Source: an uncultured Candidatus Poseidoniales archaeon
GTDB taxonomy: Archaea; Thermoplasmatota; Poseidoniia; Poseidoniales; Thalassarchaeaceae
Length of the DNA: 64,000 nt
Direction: 5' to 3'
NCBI GenBank assembly: GCA_902560445.1
Contig: CACELO010000002.1
Coordinates: 1-64,000, forward strand
The notes beneath the pieces are model-generated. The model saw only the letters and a program-made list of their open reading frames with translations. It had not been told where the DNA came from and did not search any database. The position numbers were made by a program, and so were the translations under genes. Below are positions 35,949 through 43,641 of the stretch, piece by piece; position 1 is the stretch's first letter, and each line of letters starts with the position of its first letter.

Positions 35949-37883
35949 TCAGAGCCGAAGTAGTTGTTCCATCTCTAAACCAGTCTTTGTGTTTAGCACA
36001 TCTGCTGCTTCTAGCCAACCCTTTCGGGCAATTTGAACTCCGTACCAAATATCAGCCAAACCCTCTGTCCCATGTGCATCTGGATTGATACAAACTGGGA
36101 CGCCTTGTTGCTTGGCAAAATGACAAAGTCTCCAATCTAGATCTAGTCGATAGGGGGAGGCATTGATTTCAACCGCTTTCAATACACCTTCTGAGTTAAG
36201 TTCCCCCATCCTTCGTAATACTGCATGCATATCAACAGGGAAACCTTCTCGACCTTGTAATATTCTCCCAGTTGGATGACCAAGGATAGTGAAAGTCGGA
36301 TTTTCAATAGCTTGAATCAGGGCTTCAGTGTTCTCTATCTCGTCTCGATTTCTCCAACTTCCCAAAGCGTGTACTGAGCCTACAATGTGACTCATGGACT
36401 GGCGAGTTGCATCTGGATAATCTAAACCACCGTCAACCAGGATGTCGCACTCAGAACCATGAAAAATTCTGAAATCCTCACCTGAGTCGACCCATCCTTC
36501 GTTGAGTGCACGAATCATTTCTGCTTGTACTGGTATTCCATCTGCGGGAATACCAATTTGTCGACCACCAATATTGAGGATCTCAGAGTGGTCAGCAATG
36601 CCGAGATACTGCCAACCTAACTCCTGTGCCGCTATGGCCATTTCTTCTAAGGTGTTTACCCCGTCAGATGCCACTGTGTGGTTGTGAAGTGCTCCGCGAA
36701 TATTCTCTGGTTGAATTAGATTTGGAAGAGAAGAAGATTGAGCCGCTTCTATTTCTCCTGTATCTTCACGCATTTCAGGAGGAACCCAAGCAAGTCCGAG
36801 ATGACGATAGATATCTTCCTCATTAGCGCATTCTAGAGTGTATTTGGCCGCCTCCATACCAATTGCATCACCCGCCTCTTTATCCGAGAAGAGGCCGAAT
36901 TCATTCAATCTAAGTCCACGGTCTATGGCTAACTGACGCATTCTGATATTGTGTTCTTTGGAACCCGTGAAGTAAGCCAGAGTGAATGGAAAAGTAGCAG
37001 GTGGAACTATTCTGACCTGAGCATCGATTGTTGCATCCCCGCTTCGCTCCATCATTGACTCTGCAAGTTGTGCATCAAGAGTTCCTGTAGTACCAGAACC
37101 GGATAACATATCTTGTTCTAAAATTAGGCTAACCTTTGACTCACCAGAACCCTTTACCTCAGCAATTCCGGGAAGAGAGAGTATAGCCTTCACTACAGAA
37201 TCATGATCCTCGGGTTCTGCCGCAGCGACGATATCTAGGTCTCCAATAGTTTCTCTACGCCGCCGTGCACTACCTGCAAGTTGCGCACGAGAAACTCCAG
37301 GAATCGAAGCAACCCTAGCCTCCAAAGCCCGACCAAACATCAAACCTACATCCATTCTAGAACGGCCTTGGTATCTCCGGAGTAACTCAATTCCTTCGAG
37401 ATATTTTCGTTGACTTTTTTCACCAAAACCCGAGAGAGGCGCAACATGACCCAATTCACATGCTATCTTTAGAGAGTCAACCGAATCTACTCCGAGTTCC
37501 TCATACATCAAGCGGGCGCGTTTTGGCCCTAATCCAGGTATTCCTACTATCTCGATTAGACCCGGTGGGATTTTCCCATAAAGTTCATTCAAATCCCCCC
37601 AAGTACCCTCCATTACAGCCTCGGTAACTAAGCCGCTGATACCTTTGCCAATTCCTTTGACCTCAACCAGCCTTCCTTCTTTTACGACACTGAGCAAATC
37701 TTCCTCCATGGATGCGAGGGCTCGGCTAGCATTTTGGTATGCTCTGACCCTAAACACATTGGCTCCATCTAGTTCCAGAAGTACTCCTACTTGTTCCATT
37801 ACAGCAACCACGGAAGACTTAGTTTGGAAAGGAGGGCCTGTGCTTCGAGGTTTGGGTAAACTCCAACCCTTGACCTTCACCAT
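35949..37883 (-). CDS. polX: Family X DNA polymerase with C-terminal PHP nuclease domain
   Basis: A 644-residue repair polymerase. The N-terminal 8-kDa helix-hairpin-helix domain includes ELDGANVFRVRAYQNASRAL near 33 and VGIPGLGPKRARLMYEELG near 105. The polymerase palm has GSARRRRETIGDLDIV near 205. The C-terminal PHP domain (about 410-630) has ALHNHTVASDG, IADHSE, HGSECDI and NPDAH metal ligands, giving 3'-5' exonuclease or phosphatase activity in relatives. It probably acts in base-excision repair. Start ATG at 37883; in-frame starts farther up overlap the divergent gene. The second gene partner, nth, lies in the same direction. Confidence 0.93.
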   Translation of the reverse strand: MVKVKGWSLPKPRSTGPPFQTKSSVVAVMEQVGVLLELDGANVFRVRAYQNASRALASMEEDLLSVVKEGRLVEVKGIGKGISGLVTEAVMEGTWGDLNELYGKIPPGLIEIVGIPGLGPKRARLMYEELGVDSVDSLKIACELGHVAPLSGFGEKSQRKYLEGIELLRRYQGRSRMDVGLMFGRALEARVASIPGVSRAQLAGSARRRRETIGDLDIVAAAEPEDHDSVVKAILSLPGIAEVKGSGESKVSLILEQDMLSGSGTTGTLDAQLAESMMERSGDATIDAQVRIVPPATFPFTLAYFTGSKEHNIRMRQLAIDRGLRLNEFGLFSDKEAGDAIGMEAAKYTLECANEEDIYRHLGLAWVPPEMREDTGEIEAAQSSSLPNLIQPENIRGALHNHTVASDGVNTLEEMAIAAQELGWQYLGIADHSEILNIGGRQIGIPADGIPVQAEMIRALNEGWVDSGEDFRIFHGSECDILVDGGLDYPDATRQSMSHIVGSVHALGSWRNRDEIENTEALIQAIENPTFTILGHPTGRILQGREGFPVDMHAVLRRMGELNSEGVLKAVEINASPYRLDLDWRLCHFAKQQGVPVCINPDAHGTEGLADIWYGVQIARKGWLEAADVLNTKTGLEMEQLLRL

Positions 37884-37970
37884 GCACTGAACGAGGCTTC
37901 TCGGCCCTTGAGGCTGTCCATCAGCACTGTTGGACCCAAGACTCACAAATGCACACCTAATCGCAAGGGT

Positions 37971-38312
37971 GTGGAGTTACTTGCGACCCTCGAAACAGCC
38001 TCGATTACCCTCTGTGGTATCGCTATGTTGCTCTGGATGAGTATTGGCACCTTTACTCGAGCGGAATGGGGAGAAGTATTCGCTCAGAAAACAATCTTTG
38101 TCATGTGTGTGACCTCTGCATTTTTGTTAGTTCTTCTACATCATTTGGGAGGAGAATTATGGGGTTCTCGTAATGTTGCATTGCCATTTGCTTTGACTGC
38201 TCTAATTGTTGCTGCTGCAGGATCTCTAAACATCAAAGGCCAAGATGTGCAAGGTGAAATTAACCCTCACGAAATAATGAGGATGAGAAAGCGTGAAAGA
38301 GATGAAGACTGA
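37971..38312 (+). CDS. Three-helix membrane protein, unknown
   Basis: A 113-residue protein with hydrophobic segments LETASITLCGIAMLLWMSIG, TIFVMCVTSAFLLVLLHHLGG and ALPFALTALIVAAAG, then a charged C-terminal tail (HEIMRMRKRERDED). GTG at 37971 is preceded by AAGGGT and gives the hydrophobic segment near the N terminus; other in-frame starts reach 37908. The HH pair in the second helix could bind heme, but no family is recognised. It converges with nfuA. Confidence 0.6.
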   Translation: MELLATLETASITLCGIAMLLWMSIGTFTRAEWGEVFAQKTIFVMCVTSAFLLVLLHHLGGELWGSRNVALPFALTALIVAAAGSLNIKGQDVQGEINPHEIMRMRKRERDED

Positions 38313-38327
38313 ATCTATTCTTCAGTC
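38307..38327. terminator. Stem-loop spanning the convergent stops of two genes
   Basis: GACTGAA and TTCAGTC (7 bp) enclose a seven-base loop and overlap the stop codons of both convergent genes. No long U-run follows, so classic intrinsic termination is doubtful. It could act as a barrier to read-through or protect both 3' ends. Confidence 0.45.
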
Positions 38328-38608
38328 CTTTCAACGCCCAATTTGTCATCGATAAAGGCGCGCATGTAAGCGGGGAGTTCGCCATTAACAAAGATTACAT
38401 CGTTTACTTGATCGAGTTTCATCAATGAATAATAAATCTGCATGGCAGTCATTGGAGTTGAACTACATCCTGTACAACCCCCCTCAAGTGAAATCATGAT
38501 TATTCCATCTGTGGTGTCGACTACATTGACGATACCATCATGGGCGTCCAAAATTGCTTGGACTGGACCGACGGATTGCAAAATTAACTGCTTATCCACC
38601 TCTGCCAT
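38315..38608 (-). CDS. nfuA: NifU-like Fe-S cluster scaffold (Nfu domain)
   Basis: A 97-residue protein consisting mainly of the NifU C-terminal domain, with the CxxC motif in EGGCTGCSSTPMT near 50. Such proteins hold and transfer [4Fe-4S] clusters to apoproteins. The start ATG at 38608 has GGAGGAATTGAC upstream, the strongest ribosome site among several in-frame starts. The upstream gene is divergent. Clients in this window could include the Fe-S oxidoreductase and the molybdo-hydroxylase small subunit. Confidence 0.88.
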   Translation of the reverse strand: MAEVDKQLILQSVGPVQAILDAHDGIVNVVDTTDGIIMISLEGGCTGCSSTPMTAMQIYYSLMKLDQVNDVIFVNGELPAYMRAFIDDKLGVERTEE

Positions 38609-38681
38609 GTCAATTCCTCCTAACCCCCTACCGGGCGAGGTGCTTTGAACCATTGGTGGGCTGACCGCCAATGTGGCAGAC

Positions 38682-39572
38682 ATGGTGAGGGTTCTGATGG
38701 TCGACCTGCTGGTCGAGCGCGAGACTTTCGGGCATGGAGGAAATCAAGAGGTTGTGAGGCCATTTGCAGCTCGTGGAGATGTAGAGTTGCTTCTTGTAAC
38801 ACCTCAAATGCAATCATTTGAGGCTGGAAAAAAGGCCGAATCAGGAGAAGTGCCGCTTTCTGAAGAAGATGTTCCTCATTGGGATGATGATTTTCCTTTC
38901 TGGCAATCAACCACCGTTGAATTAGAAGGCAGAACGGTTTCTTTCCGCAGAATCGTAATGCCGATGATTGAAAATGACACCGAGATGTCAAATTGGCTAG
39001 ATTCGATTGCTGTCGATGCAGTAGTTTGTAGTGGCTCCCGTCGCAATGTTAGCATGTGGGAGGATTGGATGGCTCCTGCAGCGTCCTTGGTTCGATCCTC
39101 TGCAAATGCTGGAAAGCCAACATTAGGAATTTGCTTTGGTCACCAATTACTCTGTCACGCTCTAGGTGCCACTATCGAACGTGCTGAATCACTATCAAGC
39201 GGAATTTGGGACTTGGATTTGACAGACGATGGAGGAGATGATGAATTGCTTACCTCGCACGTCTCGGATGATTCAATTGTAGCAGGATTATTCACCCACC
39301 AAGATCATGTTATGACGGTGCCAGAGTCCTGTTCTCTTCTATGCTCGACCAATCATAACGGAGTTACTGCAGTGCGAGTTCTTTCCGAAAATGGCGAGCC
39401 TTTACCTGCTTGGGGAATACAATTCCATCCAGAGGCTGCAAGAGCGAGAATTGAGCGAGCTCATGAATGGGGTCACATAACCGATGAAGAATTAGCATCT
39501 TTCAAGGGCGAGCATGACGGATCTAGCATATTGTCTTCATTCTCCACTGTCGTATATCGCTATCAAGCATAA
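38682..39572 (+). CDS. Class I glutamine amidotransferase-like protein
   Basis: A 296-residue protein of the class I GATase fold. The nucleophile elbow is LGICFGHQLLCHALG near 150, the His-Glu pair is in AWGIQFHPEAAR near 249, and HQDHVM near 210 matches the substrate loop. No synthetase domain is attached, and it is unlike carA or trpG in length. It may be a GMP synthase-like amidotransferase for an unknown acceptor, or a gamma-glutamyl peptidase. ATG at 38682 or GTG at 38673 are both possible starts. Confidence 0.85.
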   Translation: MVRVLMVDLLVERETFGHGGNQEVVRPFAARGDVELLLVTPQMQSFEAGKKAESGEVPLSEEDVPHWDDDFPFWQSTTVELEGRTVSFRRIVMPMIENDTEMSNWLDSIAVDAVVCSGSRRNVSMWEDWMAPAASLVRSSANAGKPTLGICFGHQLLCHALGATIERAESLSSGIWDLDLTDDGGDDELLTSHVSDDSIVAGLFTHQDHVMTVPESCSLLCSTNHNGVTAVRVLSENGEPLPAWGIQFHPEAARARIERAHEWGHITDEELASFKGEHDGSSILSSFSTVVYRYQA

Positions 39573-39576
39573 TCTC

Positions 39577-39591
39577 CGCCCCAAAGGGGCG
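39577..39591. other. GC-rich hairpin after the amidotransferase gene
   Basis: CGCCCC and GGGGCG around AAA, starting four bases after the stop and 64 bases before hppA. It probably marks the 3' end of the upstream message; no U-run follows beyond ATTATTG. Confidence 0.55.
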
Positions 39592-39607
39592 ATTATTGTG
39601 GATTCGG

Positions 39608-39616
39608 ATTAAATAG
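39608..39616 (+). promoter_or_regulatory. TATA-like element of hppA
   Basis: ATTAAATAG lies 46 bases before the hppA ATG. Transcription would begin near 39635, leaving a short leader with the GGTGAT ribosome site just before ATG. Confidence 0.5.
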
Positions 39617-39654
39617 GGACCCTAGGTCGGCGTCTCAACCTAATTGGTGATATT

Positions 39655-41733
39655 ATGGACGGAGAACAAATTGGAATGATGGGAATGGGAGCAGGAATAC
39701 TAGGTCTGCTCATTGCTTTCATGTTATATCGAAAGGTAGATGCAATAGAAATTGAAAACAAAACTGTAGCAACTATCACAGGAAGAATTCAGGATGGCGC
39801 AATGGCTTTCCTGATGGCAGAATATCGAATGTTGGCGATTTTCATCGTTATTGTCGCTGCGCTATTATTCGTCGGCGGTGAGGATAATGGCCTTGGTATG
39901 GAAACCATGGTCGCTTTCATCATCGGTGCTCTTTGTAGTGTAGCCGCTGGATTTAGTGGAATGCAGTCCGCTACTAGTGCCAATGGTCGCACAGCGCAAG
40001 CAGCGGCAAACGGTGGCCAAGCTGCGGCTCTCACAACATCGTACAATGGTGGAGCGGTAATGGGACTTGCAGTAGGCGGACTCGGTCTATTCGGAATCTC
40101 CCTGATGTATTACATGACGGACCCAGTTGGGGGAGACGGATTCCTTTCTGTTGAGAACGTCGCTGGATTCGGAATGGGTGCTTCTTCAATCGCACTATTC
40201 GCTCGTGTTGGTGGAGGAATTTATACCAAGGCTGCGGATGTAGGAGCTGACCTTGTTGGTAAGGTAGAAGCGGGTATTCCTGAGGATGACCCACGTAACC
40301 CTGGTGTAATCGCTGATAACGTTGGAGACAATGTTGGTGACGTAGCTGGAATGGGTGCTGATATTTTCGAGTCGTTCGTAGGTTCAATCATTGCTGCTAT
40401 GGTCATCGCTCAAGCCAGTGAAGATTTGGGCGCAGATTACCTCATGATTCCAATCGCTCTGGCTGTTGTAGGATATATTTCATCCATTATTGGGGTTTTC
40501 TCAATTGCTGGAATGAAAAACATGCACCCTGGTGCTGCGCTACGTAACACCACATTCATCGGGGCTGCTCTATTCATCGGTGGAGGATACTTCGCTCTAG
40601 ATTATCTGGAATTGGACACAACCGTAATTCAGGCAGTCGCAATTGGATCACTAGTAGGTATTCTAATCGGACTAGTCACTGAATACTACACAGGAATTGA
40701 ACCTGTATTCGGAATCAAGGTACAAGCTATTCCATACATCGGAGAGGCTTCAAAGACCGGAAGTGCAACCAATGCGATTGCAGGTCTTGCTGTAGGTATG
40801 CAATCTGTATTCCTCCCTGTTCTTCTAATGGCCGGTGGAATTTACTTTGCTAACGATGTAATGGGCGGCGGAGATGCTGGGCTTTACGGAATAGCAATGG
40901 CCGCTATGGGAATGCTAGGAACTGTTGGTGTTACCATGACAGTCGACGCTTACGGACCTGTAGCAGATAATGCTGGTGGAATTGCGGAGATGTCAGGACT
41001 AGGAAAAGAAGTGAGAGAAATCACAGATGGCCTAGACTCAATCGGAAACTCAACTGCTGCAATCGGAAAAGGATTCGCAATAGGTAGTGCTGCACTAACT
41101 GCTTTGGCATTATTCGCCGCATACAAGACTAGGGCTGAAGAAGCCTTGGGGGCAGGTGAAACTCTAGATCTTTCCTTAACCAATCCAGATGTTGTAATCG
41201 GTCTACTAATCGGTGGTGCGCTTCCATTCCTAGTCGCTGCTATGACAATGAAGTCTGTGGGACGAGCAGCTGAAGATATGATTACAGAAATTCGCAGACA
41301 ATTCAGAGAAATTGACGGATTATTGGAAGGTCGTGAAGGTGTCGAACCAGACAGCGCAACTTGTGTCGATATTTCGACACAAGCGGCTCTCCGCGAGATG
41401 ATTATGCCAGGAATAGTAGCAGTAGCAAGCCCTGTTGTAATTGGACTAGTACTAGGGCCTGAGGCCCTCGGAGGAACTTTGGCTGGTGCTACCGCTACTG
41501 GTGTACTGATGGCTCTATTCATGGCAAACGCCGGAGGAGCATGGGACAATGCAAAGAAAGCTATCGAGCAAGGAGAGATTCCTGGTGCAGAAAAGGGTGA
41601 CGATGCTCACTCTGCTGCTGTAGTCGGAGACACCATTGGTGACCCATTCAAGGACACCAGTGGACCTTCACTAAACATCCTGATCAAGCTGATGTCAATC
41701 GTATCGGTTGTTATCGCCAGTCTAATCGCATAA
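39655..41733 (+). CDS. hppA: Membrane-bound proton- (or sodium-) pumping pyrophosphatase, K+-dependent type
   Basis: A 692-residue membrane pyrophosphatase with about 16 helices that uses PPi hydrolysis to pump ions. Signatures are [20 protein letters not shown] near 197, [20 protein letters not shown] near 222, [16 protein letters not shown] near 432 and DNAKKAIE near 630. The segment [18 protein letters not shown] near 464 has alanine at the position that separates K+-dependent (Ala) from K+-independent (Lys) enzymes. It therefore is probably K+-dependent; whether it moves H+ or Na+ is not decided. It could recycle PPi made by synthetases and polymerases here. Confidence 0.96.
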   Translation: MDGEQIGMMGMGAGILGLLIAFMLYRKVDAIEIENKTVATITGRIQDGAMAFLMAEYRMLAIFIVIVAALLFVGGEDNGLGMETMVAFIIGALCSVAAGFSGMQSATSANGRTAQAAANGGQAAALTTSYNGGAVMGLAVGGLGLFGISLMYYMTDPVGGDGFLSVENVAGFGMGASSIALFARVGGGIYTKAADVGADLVGKVEAGIPEDDPRNPGVIADNVGDNVGDVAGMGADIFESFVGSIIAAMVIAQASEDLGADYLMIPIALAVVGYISSIIGVFSIAGMKNMHPGAALRNTTFIGAALFIGGGYFALDYLELDTTVIQAVAIGSLVGILIGLVTEYYTGIEPVFGIKVQAIPYIGEASKTGSATNAIAGLAVGMQSVFLPVLLMAGGIYFANDVMGGGDAGLYGIAMAAMGMLGTVGVTMTVDAYGPVADNAGGIAEMSGLGKEVREITDGLDSIGNSTAAIGKGFAIGSAALTALALFAAYKTRAEEALGAGETLDLSLTNPDVVIGLLIGGALPFLVAAMTMKSVGRAAEDMITEIRRQFREIDGLLEGREGVEPDSATCVDISTQAALREMIMPGIVAVASPVVIGLVLGPEALGGTLAGATATGVLMALFMANAGGAWDNAKKAIEQGEIPGAEKGDDAHSAAVVGDTIGDPFKDTSGPSLNILIKLMSIVSVVIASLIA

Positions 41734-41751
41734 TTTGCCCAAACAGGTTTG

Positions 41752-41781
41752 GACGCTGAAGCGTCAGACTCTTGAGAGTCT
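41752..41781. other. Two tandem perfect hairpins between hppA and a lipoprotein gene
   Basis: GACGCT-GA-AGCGTC (41752-41765) is followed directly by AGACTC-TTGA-GAGTCT (41766-41781). They lie 18 bases after the hppA stop and 16 bases before the lipoprotein ATG. Tandem stems suggest a terminator or processing block for the strongly expressed hppA message. No U-run follows. Confidence 0.6.
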
Positions 41782-41797
41782 GGCTCTAGGGTCGACC

Positions 41798-42772
41798 ATG
41801 CGGAGCGGTGCCATTGGTCTGACCATGCTATTGATTATGGCAGGTATAACTGGCTGTACTGGTCTTACTGGTTCGGGAGGAGATGGAGGTTCAGATAACA
41901 CAATTGAGGTGCCAACTTGGCACATCGGAGATTGGTGGCTATACACATTCTCAACACCAGAATATACCGACGATACAGCCCGACTAGTAGTAGCCTCGGA
42001 TAGTGAAGAAGAAGGAACTGCGTACATGCTAGCAATCTCGTCTACAGGAGAGGCAAGAAGGCACGCCGTTCTCAACCACAACCCGTTCCTTGGAAGAATT
42101 ACTCATGAAAATCTCAGTGCATATGAGAATGGCATCCCTCAACCTGTTCTGACCTTCCCAATTTCAGAAGGAGACTCTTGGACATTTTCACTATTTACCA
42201 ATGATTGGACGACTATAGCCCTAGATGTAGGTAGCAAACATGCAACAATGTCCGCACAAGCAGCCGATGGTGCTAGACTTGACTACACCTTCAACACAGA
42301 TATTGGCTTCTTCTCATCATTCATCTGGACAGACGCTGAAGGGATAGAGCAATTACGAATGATGCTGGCAACGAATGGACACACAGAAGATGGAGAGGGT
42401 CATAATGGCGAAGTCTTCTTCATTCGCGGTGGCGACCTCTATTCAGATACTTGGGAAAACGCGGGAACTGATTTTGAGATACGAGATACATTCCTCGTCA
42501 GTGATCACCCTAGCGATGGAGAGTGGGACGAGATGGTGTACTACCTAGACGCTGCCTGTGGAAGTGGAGGTTCAAGCATTAGCCTCACTCTTCGAGACCA
42601 CACCTCGGTATCGGCTCTACAACGTACGTGGGGACCTGGAGCAGAGGAATACGGAACTCTCGGAACCATTCCCTACCCGAGTGAAGAATACACACTAACT
42701 CTGACCTTTACTGGCGATTCAGATCTTCGACTAATAATCGCCGGTGCAATTACCTATTCTTGGACACTCTGA
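41798..42772 (+). CDS. Lipoprotein, unknown function
   Basis: A 324-residue lipoprotein. The signal peptide (MRSGAIGLTMLLIMAGITGC) has lipobox ITGC with Cys20, then a Gly/Ser/Asp-rich linker. The rest is beta-rich with many acidic residues and aromatic WHIGDWWLYTFS near 45, resembling the WRIGD segment of the PKD-type protein at 29.3 kb. ATG at 41798 is chosen over an upstream TTG because it gives the exact signal peptide. No enzyme motif is seen. Confidence 0.75.
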   Translation: MRSGAIGLTMLLIMAGITGCTGLTGSGGDGGSDNTIEVPTWHIGDWWLYTFSTPEYTDDTARLVVASDSEEEGTAYMLAISSTGEARRHAVLNHNPFLGRITHENLSAYENGIPQPVLTFPISEGDSWTFSLFTNDWTTIALDVGSKHATMSAQAADGARLDYTFNTDIGFFSSFIWTDAEGIEQLRMMLATNGHTEDGEGHNGEVFFIRGGDLYSDTWENAGTDFEIRDTFLVSDHPSDGEWDEMVYYLDAACGSGGSSISLTLRDHTSVSALQRTWGPGAEEYGTLGTIPYPSEEYTLTLTFTGDSDLRLIIAGAITYSWTL

Positions 42773-42781
42773 GGTGTCGAA

Positions 42782-43393
42782 ATGACCTCTGGAACTCTCG
42801 TCATGCTACACGGTATGACCGGGACTAGGGAGAAAATGCAACCACTTGCCAAGAGATTAGCACCTCATGGTTGGAATGTGCTCTGCCCACAAGCAATAAT
42901 CGAACACCCAACAAGGGGTGGATTTGCTTGGTGGTTACGCGCTGAAGACCCAACTTTACCATTGGACTCAGAATCTCAAATACAAGTCGAAGAGTCGATG
43001 CAGAGGGTGATTGAACAGATTTCAGATGGGCCCGTGATTATCGGGGGATTTTCTCAAGGTGGGGCGATTGCTTCTGCACTTTTGGAAACTGATTTGCAGG
43101 AAAGAATCGTTGGTCTTGTTCTCATTGGAACAAAAACTGTTAGGCCTGATTCATTAATCGAATCACTCCCCTTCCTGAAGCCGCGAGAAGTTGTTTGGAT
43201 GCATGGATTAAGGGATCATCTTGTTCCTCTGGAGGTAGCGATAGAACACGCCGAAATCTTCGAATCAGCAGGATGGCCGGTAACTCGCCTTGAACATGAG
43301 AAAGGCCATATGGTCAACTTGAACCAAATAGACCAAATGAAAAACTCAATTCAAAGAATGGCTGATTCGGTTAAATCGAATCAGGAAAGGTAA
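42782..43393 (+). CDS. Alpha/beta hydrolase of the carboxylesterase/phospholipase family
   Basis: A 203-residue hydrolase. LHGMTGTREKM near 10 forms the oxyanion region, GGFSQGGAIA near 88 holds the nucleophile Ser, GLRDHLVP near 139 holds the Asp, and EKGHMV near 178 holds the His. Length and motifs match the small carboxylesterase/acyl-protein thioesterase group. ATG at 42782 follows the lipoprotein gene by nine bases, so they may be cotranscribed. The substrate is unknown. It overlaps the convergent glutaredoxin gene by 13 bases. Confidence 0.88.
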   Translation: MTSGTLVMLHGMTGTREKMQPLAKRLAPHGWNVLCPQAIIEHPTRGGFAWWLRAEDPTLPLDSESQIQVEESMQRVIEQISDGPVIIGGFSQGGAIASALLETDLQERIVGLVLIGTKTVRPDSLIESLPFLKPREVVWMHGLRDHLVPLEVAIEHAEIFESAGWPVTRLEHEKGHMVNLNQIDQMKNSIQRMADSVKSNQER

Positions 43394-43641
43394 TCCATCA
43401 AATGATCGGAGCCACCAATGAATATTGGTTGTTCTCCCCTAATGTCGAAGCATACAGGAACCGTACGATGACCTGTTGCATCGACTACTTCCCATCGAAG
43501 GTCTCCCTCATGGTCGAAGTTTACCTCTGTGTATGTTAGCCCTTTTCCCTCTAGAACATTTTTTGCTCGAGTGCAGTAATAGCACACAGTTTGTGAAAAA
43601 ATTAGGAAATCGGTCTCACAATTATCAAGCCACTGTTGCAT
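43381..43641 (-). CDS. Glutaredoxin-like protein
   Basis: An 86-residue thioredoxin-fold protein with active site SQTVCYYCTRAK near 18 and TVPVCFD near 59, which carries the cis-proline. The CYYC motif is a variant of the CPYC of glutaredoxins. It probably reduces disulfides using low-molecular-weight thiol or thioredoxin reductase. ATG at 43641 overlaps the MFS gene stop by 17 bases, and this gene follows on the same strand. Longer in-frame starts lie within the MFS gene and are unlikely. Confidence 0.85.
   Translation of the reverse strand: MQQWLDNCETDFLIFSQTVCYYCTRAKNVLEGKGLTYTEVNFDHEGDLRWEVVDATGHRTVPVCFDIRGEQPIFIGGSDHLMDYLS

Noticed and set aside
40950-41549. Long minus-strand open frame opposite hppA
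   Set aside because: It mirrors the codon pattern of the conserved pyrophosphatase and shows only low-complexity Ala/Pro/Ser content.
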